From positions 62,001 to 126,000 of the forward strand of contig NZ_CP154853.1 in assembly GCF_047302405.1 (NCBI RefSeq): a stretch of DNA of 64,000 nucleotides, read 5' to 3'. Positions 15,618 to 22,918 of this stretch are shown piece by piece. The translations under genes were made by a program, and so were the position numbers. Below the pieces are notes generated by a model. It was not told the DNA's origin. It saw nothing but the letters and a program-made list of their open reading frames with translations, and did no database searches. This DNA is from Alkalihalobacillus sp047302405 (GTDB taxonomy: Bacteria > Bacillota > Bacilli > Bacillales > Bacillaceae_D). The first letter of the stretch is position 1. The number at the start of each line of letters is the position of its first letter.

Positions 15618-17039
15618 ATGAAAAGAAAGCTTTTAAATTTGACGGTTGCATCAGTTGTAGCCGTCTCTGCTCTGGCAGGACAAGCTTATTTTGCTCCTTC
15701 TGCCAAGGCAAATGAAGAGATCAAAAGTCAAATTTCTGAAGTGGAAGAGGAAAGAAATAAAAGACAAAATGAGGCATCTGAAAAAGAAGCTGAATTAAAA
15801 GAAATAGAAGCAGAAATTAGCGGTTTAAACGATGAACTGGAAGAAATTGATAAAAAAACGGCTAATACAAACAAAAAAATAAGTGACAAGCAAAATGAAA
15901 TCTTTGAAGTTGAGGCTGAAATTGCAGCTTTAAAAGAAGAGATTCAAATATTAGAAGAGCGTATTGCTGAGCGCGATGAGCTATTAAAAGAAAGAGCAAA
16001 AACGATGTACCAAAGAGGGGATGTTAATATCCTTGAGGTGGTTTTAGGAGCCAATAGTTTTGGGGACCTGTTAGATCGAATGACCGCTTTAACTTTAGTT
16101 GCTCAACAAGATCGTAATATTTTAGATGCTCATATCGCTGACCAAGAAGCTCTTGAAAGATCAAAAGCAGCTGTTGAAGAAAACTTAAAGACATTAGAAG
16201 GTCATTTAAGTGAACTGGAAGCTTTAAAAGCAGAGCTAGCTGAACAACGTGCCGAAAAAGATCGTTTATTAGGTCAAATGGAAAACAAACATGACGATGT
16301 ACATAATCATTTACTTGATCTTGAAGAAGAAGAACAAATTTTAAAAGCTCAAGAAGCTGCACTTAAGCAACAGTTACAAGAGTGGGAAGCTGAACAAGCT
16401 CGGAAGGCTGAGGAAGCCCGTAAAGCAGAAGAAGCTCGTAAAGCCGAGGAAGAACGTAAAAAGAGAGAAGCTGAACAAACTGCAGCGGCGAACTCAACAC
16501 CAAGTTCAACACCAAGCTCAGGTGGTAGCCAGGGCTCCAGCGGAAATTCTGGTGGCGGTTCAGGTGGTGGCTCCAATACGGTAAGCCCTCCACCGGCAGA
16601 ATCAGGGACAATCTTTATGAGACCTGCAACAGGGACGCTAACATCTACATATGGATACCGTGGTTCATTTGGTCCTGGTGGTTCTTTTGGAGGAAGTATG
16701 CATTACGGCATTGATATTGGGAAAAATGGTCGTACTGGAGATGTTCCAATTGTAGCGGCGGAAGCAGGACAAGTCATAACGGCTCAGTATTCAAATAGTT
16801 ACGGAAACTATATTATGATTAGCCATATTGTCGATGGGCGTCAAATCACGACTCTTTACGCACACTTAGAGCGTATGGATGTTAGTGTAGGGAGCACAGT
16901 CTCACGTGGACAGCAAATTGGTTTGATGGGGAACACAGGGAATTCAACAGGACCTCACCTTCACTTTGAAGTGCATGAAGGTGGCTGGAATCAAGCCAAA
17001 TCGAACGCAGTGAATCCTTTAAATTATATTCCCAGATAA
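15618..17039 (+). CDS. Secreted coiled-coil LytM (M23) peptidoglycan endopeptidase
   Basis: A 473-residue EnvC/PcsB-like protein. A signal peptide ends near AKA (29-31). Long coiled coils follow (about 32-120 and 165-285, very rich in Glu and Lys), then a Gly/Ser/Pro linker (about 290-335) and an M23 domain. The zinc and catalytic residues are intact: H362 and D366 in HYGID, H416 in YAH, H447 and H449 in HLH. It is therefore probably an active enzyme rather than an EnvC-type activator. It sits 66 bases after ftsX with AGGAGG, so FtsEX probably controls it through the coiled coil. In B. subtilis FtsEX activates CwlO, which has an NlpC/P60 domain instead. Confidence 0.88.
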   Translation: MKRKLLNLTVASVVAVSALAGQAYFAPSAKANEEIKSQISEVEEERNKRQNEASEKEAELKEIEAEISGLNDELEEIDKKTANTNKKISDKQNEIFEVEAEIAALKEEIQILEERIAERDELLKERAKTMYQRGDVNILEVVLGANSFGDLLDRMTALTLVAQQDRNILDAHIADQEALERSKAAVEENLKTLEGHLSELEALKAELAEQRAEKDRLLGQMENKHDDVHNHLLDLEEEEQILKAQEAALKQQLQEWEAEQARKAEEARKAEEARKAEEERKKREAEQTAAANSTPSSTPSSGGSQGSSGNSGGGSGGGSNTVSPPPAESGTIFMRPATGTLTSTYGYRGSFGPGGSFGGSMHYGIDIGKNGRTGDVPIVAAEAGQVITAQYSNSYGNYIMISHIVDGRQITTLYAHLERMDVSVGSTVSRGQQIGLMGNTGNSTGPHLHFEVHEGGWNQAKSNAVNPLNYIPR

Positions 17040-17049
17040 GTAGATTCTA

Positions 17050-17081
17050 AAACCTTATAGCCTTTGGCTGTGAGGTTTTTT
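17050..17081 (+). terminator. Terminator of the ftsE-ftsX-hydrolase unit
   Basis: AACCT-A-AGCC paired with GGCT-T-AGGTT across a TTT loop, then T-rich sequence. Confidence 0.85.
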
Positions 17082-17334
17082 CGCTTTTTTATATAAAATT
17101 AGGTTTTCAAGCGTAAGGGGAATGTATATAGCAGGAAGATTTTCCCCGAAGATTTTGATGGAATTCTTTTTGACTTCACTTATGGCTTTGTCTAAAATGG
17201 TGGGAAAGGAAAACAACATATTATCGTGGGCGATTACATATGATAAACTGTTAATATAGGACAAACTTAGGTGTAAAGAATCGGCTATAAGTCGTTGTAA
17301 TTTCATTTGTTGATTATAAATTAGGAGTGGTCAT

Positions 17335-18798
17335 GTGGGCAACAAGCGCTGGTTTTATTTACTTATAGGTATTGTGTTAGCAATTGGGGCGGTTAGCTTT
17401 TTTACGCTTGATTCACCTCAATTAAATAATACGAAAGAAGTCGCTAGTACAGTGGATAGTAGCGGCGGGACGCAGGAAGTAGTTGAATTATCGGATCAAG
17501 AGTTATTAGAGAAATTTGCCTTGGCTTTACAAATTATTGAGGATCAATATATTGATGAAGTGGACCAAACGGAACTTGTTGAAGGGGCCATTAAAGGGAT
17601 GCTAGAAACTTTAGAGGACCCTTATTCGGACTATATGGATCAAGACACGGCTCGCCAATTTGAAGAGTCCCTAGATTCACATTTTGAAGGAATTGGGGCA
17701 GAGGTGAGCATGGTTGATGGAAAAGTAACCATCGTAGCACCAATTCGAGACTCACCGGCAGAAAGAGCTGGATTGCAACCAAATGATCAGATCGTTCAAA
17801 TTGAAGGCGAAAGTATAGAAGGTCTTTCTTTAAATGAAGCTGTTTTACAAATACGTGGTGAAAAAGGAACAACGGTTACTTTGACCGTAGAGCGACCGGG
17901 TGTTAATGACCCAATTGAATTCAAAATCGTCCGTGATGAAATCCCGATTGAAACGGTTGTTGGAGAGATGATTGAACAAGATGGGAAAAACATCGGTTAC
18001 ATCATCATATCCTCTTTTTCGGTAGATACAGCGGAACGTTTTGAAGAAGCTTTAAATGAATTAGAAGCTAATGGAATCGATGGTTTAGTAATTGATGTAC
18101 GTGGGAATCCTGGAGGATATTTAAAATCAGTAGAAGACATTGGTGATTTGATTATCCCAGGTGGTGAACCGATTGTCCAAATTGAAAATCGTCAAGGACA
18201 AAAAGAACGTCATATTTCTTCTTTAAATGAAATAAAACCTTATCCAATTGTTGGGGTAACGGATGGAGCAAGTGCTTCTGCCTCTGAAATTTTGGCGGGT
18301 GCCTTAATTGAAGCGGGAGATTATGACGTTGTGGGAGATACAACATTTGGAAAAGGAACAGTACAGCAAACGATTCCGATGGGAGATGGAAGTCAATTAA
18401 AACTTTCTTTATTCCGTTGGTTAACATCGGCAGGTAATGACATTCACGGAGAAGGTGTAGAGCCTACGGTGAAAGTGATGCAGCCAGACTATTTTTACGT
18501 TCCTCCAGTAACAGCACAAGAAACATTGAAGCTTGAAATGTTAAATGAACAAATTCGCAGTGCACAAATTATGTTAACGGGATTAGGTTTCGATATTTCA
18601 CGTGATGACGGGTTTTATGATGAAGAAACCGAGGCGGCAGTGAGAGTTTTCCAACAAGATAATGGAATTGAGAGCACAGGAGAAATTGATGAAGAAACAG
18701 CAGCGGAAATCCAAAGCCAAATCATCGAACAAATCCGTGACAGAGAAAACGATCAACAACTGCAAAAAGCAATCGAGTTGATTATTGAAGAAAAATAA
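17335..18798 (+). CDS. ctpB: Carboxy-terminal processing protease CtpB (S41A)
   Basis: A 487-residue S41 protease. An N-terminal signal-anchor (about 6-25), a PDZ domain (about 105-190) and the protease core with the serine-lysine-glutamine site S315, K340 and Q344 (in SASASE and FGKGTVQQ) are visible. A C-terminal peptidoglycan-binding domain (about 410-470, with LGFDISRDDGFYD) follows. In B. subtilis CtpB cleaves SpoIVFA and helps activate sigma-K during sporulation. The start is GTG 17335 after TTAGGAGTGG. The gene has its own terminator and lies in the B. subtilis order ftsX-ctpB-minJ. Confidence 0.9.
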   Translation: MGNKRWFYLLIGIVLAIGAVSFFTLDSPQLNNTKEVASTVDSSGGTQEVVELSDQELLEKFALALQIIEDQYIDEVDQTELVEGAIKGMLETLEDPYSDYMDQDTARQFEESLDSHFEGIGAEVSMVDGKVTIVAPIRDSPAERAGLQPNDQIVQIEGESIEGLSLNEAVLQIRGEKGTTVTLTVERPGVNDPIEFKIVRDEIPIETVVGEMIEQDGKNIGYIIISSFSVDTAERFEEALNELEANGIDGLVIDVRGNPGGYLKSVEDIGDLIIPGGEPIVQIENRQGQKERHISSLNEIKPYPIVGVTDGASASASEILAGALIEAGDYDVVGDTTFGKGTVQQTIPMGDGSQLKLSLFRWLTSAGNDIHGEGVEPTVKVMQPDYFYVPPVTAQETLKLEMLNEQIRSAQIMLTGLGFDISRDDGFYDEETEAAVRVFQQDNGIESTGEIDEETAAEIQSQIIEQIRDRENDQQLQKAIELIIEEK

Positions 18799-18870
18799 CC
18801 ATTAATCAAAGTTATGATTGACAATGAATGTAGCAGAAGATGGTTTATATAAGCTAAAGAAAAGTAAATG

Positions 18871-18917
18871 AGACTGTCTTAAAAGGTTATTAGATCTTTT
18901 GAGCGGTCTTTTTTTTG
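18871..18917 (+). terminator. Terminator of ctpB
   Basis: AGAC-G-CT-AAAAG paired with CTTTT-AG-C-GTCT across a loop, then eight T. Confidence 0.85.
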
Positions 18918-18929
18918 CAGTGTGAATCG

Positions 18930-19075
18930 CCGTGTGGATAAGTAATGAAAAAATGGAAATGGTGGGATTAGGGTTCGAAATAGTGTGGATAGGTAATGAA
19001 AAGCCGAGCTGGGTGAATTAGGGTGCGAAAAAAGGTTAATAAGTAATGAAATCCACGAGTTAACCAAACTACAGT
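18930..19075 (+). repeat. 51-bp tandem repeat, family C, locus 1 (three units)
   Basis: TAATGAAA recurs at 18943, 18994 and 19044 (periods 51 and 50). Each unit runs TAATGAAA, a variable stretch, GGATTAGGGT or AATTAGGGTGCGAA, then GTGTGGATAAG. The first unit contains a perfect DnaA box complement, TGTGGATAA (18933-18941), and the second a one-mismatch copy (18984-18992). It lies directly after the ctpB terminator. The same family recurs at 33310-33402. Confidence 0.85.
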
Positions 19076-19279
19076 ACGAATAACCTCAGACTAGTTAATC
19101 AAGCCCACTCAATGAAATTCCCCTTCGACCTTATCTATTATTTTTCGGGAAATAATCACTTATAAAAATAGAAATTCAGTCATATTTTATCGTTTTTTCA
19201 ATTCTATTATCTATTATCTGTTTTCATTTGTAAGTTTGTGGTATGTTTAAAGAGAGATGAGAGTTGGAGGCGTGAATTT

Positions 19280-20467
19280 ATGGTTATCGACATACTAAAA
19301 ACGATTGGAATTGCCTTTGGTAGTTTTTTTAGTAATCCACTTTTGTATATTGGTTTAATCATTATTTTATTAGTAGCAAATGACAGAATATCAAAAGAGA
19401 GACAGTCCTTTCATACGAGAGTATATAGTCGAATGGCAGATTTTGTGCTTCCGTTTTGGCCGAGCATTTTAGCGGGACTTTTGATTTCGCTTGTGACAAT
19501 CACACTTGGAATCATTGTAAACATACCCTTTTTAGTACTTATAGCTGGGCTGTATGTCCTTTTGGCGCTTACGACAAAAATTCGCTGGATTACCCCGGTG
19601 AATGTGTTAGCCTTAACGATTATTATTTTAGCTGTAGAGCCTTTAGTTAGTGGGCCAAGTAGTTTAACGGATATGTACGAAATGGTTTCAGGCGTGTCGA
19701 TTGCATCTGTTTTTGCCCTACTTAGTCTACTATTATTTGTTGAAGGTTTTTTAATTTTAAGAAATGGTGGAAAATATACGTCCCCTCGGTTAGAGAAAAG
19801 TAAGCGTGGAAAATGGATTGGGATCCATAAGCAAAAGCGTCTTTGGATTGTACCGGTCGTTTTATTTATACCAAATGGACTTATACCTACGTTCGAGTTT
19901 TGGCCAGTGCTTACCGTGGGTGAAATGATGCTGCAACCTGTTATCGTTCCATTCTTATTTGGGCTGCAATATGTGATTAAGTCGGCATTGCCGGAATTGG
20001 CGATTAAATTAATTGGGAGAAGAACGCTCCTTTTAGCGACGGGAAGTATAATCTTTGTCGTTATTGGTTATTTTTTTCCGATTGTTGCCGTTATCGCAGC
20101 TGTTCTTTTGATGGTAACTCGTGAATGGCTGACTGCTTCTCTACAATCAAAGGAAGATAAACATTCAAAGTATTTTACGGAACTTAAAGAAGGTTGTCTT
20201 ATTTTAGGTGTGTTACCAGGAAGCCCTGCTGAGAAAATGGACTTACAGATCGGAGAAACGATTTCAAAAGTGAATGGACGACCGATCCAAAATCAAGATC
20301 AGTTTTATAAAGCGTTGCAAGCCAACTCGGCCTTTTGTAAATTAGAGGTGCTTGATTATGCTGGAGAAGTACGTTTTGCACAAGGAGCTCTTTATGTTGG
20401 AGAGCATCATCAACTTGGCGTTTTGTTAGTTAAAACGGAACAAACTTTGCAGGATTCAGTCATTTGA
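19280..20467 (+). CDS. minJ: Division-topology protein MinJ
   Basis: A 395-residue membrane protein with about seven hydrophobic helices (residues 8-270) and a C-terminal PDZ domain (about 300-380; GCLILGVLPGSPAEK). In B. subtilis MinJ links DivIVA at the poles and septum to MinD and so blocks division next to a completed septum. I start at ATG 19280 after GGAGG; an in-frame ATG at 19238 would add 14 polar residues. The place after ctpB matches B. subtilis. Identification rests on architecture and position. Confidence 0.85.
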   Translation: MVIDILKTIGIAFGSFFSNPLLYIGLIIILLVANDRISKERQSFHTRVYSRMADFVLPFWPSILAGLLISLVTITLGIIVNIPFLVLIAGLYVLLALTTKIRWITPVNVLALTIIILAVEPLVSGPSSLTDMYEMVSGVSIASVFALLSLLLFVEGFLILRNGGKYTSPRLEKSKRGKWIGIHKQKRLWIVPVVLFIPNGLIPTFEFWPVLTVGEMMLQPVIVPFLFGLQYVIKSALPELAIKLIGRRTLLLATGSIIFVVIGYFFPIVAVIAAVLLMVTREWLTASLQSKEDKHSKYFTELKEGCLILGVLPGSPAEKMDLQIGETISKVNGRPIQNQDQFYKALQANSAFCKLEVLDYAGEVRFAQGALYVGEHHQLGVLLVKTEQTLQDSVI

Positions 20468-20523
20468 CCAATTTTTGCTCCTGTCGACTATAAATTCAAA
20501 AATAAAGGAGCTCGTTTTTTATA

Positions 20524-20745
20524 ATGGAATGGGGTTTCGTTTTAATTGCTCCACTACTATTAATGGTCATTTTGACAAGAGTAAGTTTTAGTCTTGTTGG
20601 AGCGACCATTGTTACGTGGATGATTTTAATTTTTGCGATGAAGGTACACGAAATGCCGTGGTATCTTATATTGCTAAGTATCGTTTCATATATCGTTGGG
20701 TTATCGCTGTCACAAAAAGTGTTAAGAAAGAAGCCTGGAATGTAG
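20524..20745 (+). CDS. csbA: Small membrane protein CsbA
   Basis: A 73-residue protein with two hydrophobic segments (about 5-40 and 46-63) and a basic tail. It lies directly before uvrB as csbA does in B. subtilis, where it is a sigma-B-dependent general stress gene of unknown function. AAAGGAG is about 13 bases before the ATG, rather far. GCTCCT at 20477-20482 could pair with AGGAGC (20506-20511) and hide that site. The identification is mainly positional. Confidence 0.7.
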   Translation: MEWGFVLIAPLLLMVILTRVSFSLVGATIVTWMILIFAMKVHEMPWYLILLSIVSYIVGLSLSQKVLRKKPGM

Positions 20746-20773
20746 AAGAGTCGCATAGTACGGCTCTTTTTCT
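20746..20773 (+). terminator. Terminator of csbA
   Basis: AAGAG-CG paired with CG-CTCTT over a 7-base loop, ending in T5. It begins at the csbA stop, so uvrB has its own promoter. Confidence 0.75.
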
Positions 20774-20844
20774 TATTCCTTCACAAGGAATTCGTTTGAG
20801 CAAAGTAAAAAAGGGAAGAATAAAGAAAAGAGACAAATTATGTG

Positions 20845-20916
20845 ACAACATATGTTCGTTAAAAGTAGGAACATGATTGAAAATTATGGTATACTGATAG
20901 TAAGAGCGTTTGTTCG
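20845..20916 (+). promoter_or_regulatory. SOS-controlled promoter of uvrB with two LexA boxes
   Basis: LexA (DinR) box 1 is ACAACATATGTTCG at 20845-20858, matching 12 of 14 positions of the Bacillus consensus CGAACATATGTTCG. An extended -10, TGG-TATACT, is at 20887-20895. A weaker box 2 (GAGCGTTTGTTC, one mismatch to GAAC-N4-GTTC) covers 20904-20915, at about +3 to +14. Repressor at both boxes would bracket the promoter. Confidence 0.85.
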
Positions 20917-20932
20917 TAAAGGAGGAGTTTCG

Positions 20933-22912
20933 TTGGATAATAAATTCGAATTAATATCCGCTTATCAACCTAACGGGGATCAACCTGAGGCGATAAAGAC
21001 TATCGTGAACGGGATTAAAAATGGAGAGAAACATCAAACATTATTGGGAGCTACCGGAACGGGGAAAACATTCACGATGTCGAATGTTATTCAAGAAGTG
21101 AATAAACCGACCTTAGTGATGGCCCACAATAAAACGTTAGCGGGTCAACTTTATAGTGAGTTCAAAGAATTTTTTCCTAATAATGCAGTCGAATACTTTG
21201 TCAGTTATTATGATTATTATCAGCCAGAAGCGTATGTACCTTCCTCTGATACATACATTGAGAAAGATGCGAGTATTAATGATGAGATTGATAAACTACG
21301 TCACGCCGCAACAAGTGCATTATTAGAAAGAAATGACGTCATTATTATTGCCAGTGTCTCGTGTATTTACGGTTTAGGTTCTCCTGAGGAATATCGTGAA
21401 ATGGTTGTTTCTTTACGAACAGGCCAAGAAATAGAACGAAATGAGTTATTGCGAAATTTAGTTGATATTCAATATAACCGAAATGATTTGAATTTCACTC
21501 GTGGGACGTTCCGTGTTCGTGGAGATGTGGTTGAAATTTTTCCAGCTTCTAGAGATGAACAATGCGTTCGTATCGAGTTTTTTGGCGATGAAATTGATCG
21601 GATCACCGAAGTCGATGCTCTAACAGGAGAAATCAAAGGCGACCGAGATCATATCGCTATTTTTCCAGCTTCTCACTTCGTTACCCGTGAAGAAAAATTA
21701 AAAAAAGCGATTGTTAATATCGAGAAAGAGCTGGAAGAACGTCTGAAAGTACTTCATGAGGAAGGAAAACTTTTAGAAGCACAACGAATAGAACAACGGA
21801 CAAGATATGATATTGAAATGATGGCTGAAATGGGTTTTTGCTCAGGAATTGAGAATTATTCAAGACATTTAACCTTAAGAGAAGCAGGTGTCACACCTTA
21901 TACATTGATCGACTTTTTCCCAGAAGATTTTTTAATCATTATGGATGAATCTCACGTATCGGTGCCACAAGTTCGTGGAATGTATAACGGGGACCGGGCT
22001 CGAAAAGAAGTACTCGTTAATCATGGTTTCCGTCTTCCGTCTGCCCTTGATAATCGTCCTTTAAAATTTGAGGAATTTGAAAAGAAAATGAATCAAGTTG
22101 TTTACGTTTCAGCGACTCCAGGTCCTTATGAAATGGAGCATACACCGAAAATGGTCGAGCAAATTATTCGTCCAACCGGATTATTGGATCCGATTATTGA
22201 TGTGCGCCCAATTCAAGGGCAAATTGATGATTTAATTGGAGAAATTCGTTTACGAACGGAACGAAATGAACGGGTGCTTGTGACGACGTTGACGAAAAAG
22301 ATGTCTGAGGATTTAACCGATTATTTGAAAGAGCTCGGAATAAAGGTCAATTATCTTCATTCAGAAGTGAAAACATTGGAACGAATTGAGATTATTCGTC
22401 AGCTCCGCCTTGGAACCTATGATGTTTTAATTGGAATTAATTTATTAAGAGAAGGTTTAGATATACCAGAAGTGTCACTAGTGGCGATTTTAGATGCAGA
22501 TAAGGAAGGTTTTTTACGATCGGAACGTTCGTTAATTCAAACGATTGGCCGAGCAGCAAGAAATGCCGATGGTCGTGTTATTATGTATGCCGATAAGATT
22601 ACTAACTCAATGAAAATTGCCCTTGATGAAACGAAACGAAGACGTACGATTCAAGAGGAATTTAATCAAAAGCATGGTATAACACCGGCAACGATTCAGA
22701 AGAAAATTCCAGACCTTATTAAAGCAACCCATGTAGCAGAAGATGAAGAGAGCTATAAAGACCATGCTCCAAAAATAAAATTAAGTAAAAAAGATAAAGA
22801 AAAAATGCTCGCAAACCTTGAAAAGGAAATGAAAGAAGCAGCGAAGTCGTTGCAGTTTGAGCGAGCGGCTGAATTACGGGATTTAATATTAGAATTGAAG
22901 GCGGAAGGGTGA
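20933..22912 (+). CDS. uvrB: Excinuclease ABC subunit B
   Basis: A 659-residue UvrB, the damage-verifying helicase of nucleotide excision repair that receives DNA from UvrA and recruits UvrC. Visible are Walker A GATGTGKT, the beta-hairpin region YYDYYQPEAY, helicase motif DESHVS, QTIGRAARN, and the C-terminal UVR motif that binds UvrC. I chose TTG 20933 (reading MDNKFELISAYQPNGDQ) because AAAGGAGG lies 7 bases upstream and the sequence aligns with B. subtilis UvrB. An ATG at 20852 lies inside the LexA box. uvrA follows after 6 bases. Confidence 0.96.
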   Translation: MDNKFELISAYQPNGDQPEAIKTIVNGIKNGEKHQTLLGATGTGKTFTMSNVIQEVNKPTLVMAHNKTLAGQLYSEFKEFFPNNAVEYFVSYYDYYQPEAYVPSSDTYIEKDASINDEIDKLRHAATSALLERNDVIIIASVSCIYGLGSPEEYREMVVSLRTGQEIERNELLRNLVDIQYNRNDLNFTRGTFRVRGDVVEIFPASRDEQCVRIEFFGDEIDRITEVDALTGEIKGDRDHIAIFPASHFVTREEKLKKAIVNIEKELEERLKVLHEEGKLLEAQRIEQRTRYDIEMMAEMGFCSGIENYSRHLTLREAGVTPYTLIDFFPEDFLIIMDESHVSVPQVRGMYNGDRARKEVLVNHGFRLPSALDNRPLKFEEFEKKMNQVVYVSATPGPYEMEHTPKMVEQIIRPTGLLDPIIDVRPIQGQIDDLIGEIRLRTERNERVLVTTLTKKMSEDLTDYLKELGIKVNYLHSEVKTLERIEIIRQLRLGTYDVLIGINLLREGLDIPEVSLVAILDADKEGFLRSERSLIQTIGRAARNADGRVIMYADKITNSMKIALDETKRRRTIQEEFNQKHGITPATIQKKIPDLIKATHVAEDEESYKDHAPKIKLSKKDKEKMLANLEKEMKEAAKSLQFERAAELRDLILELKAEG

Positions 22913-22918
22913 CATTCG

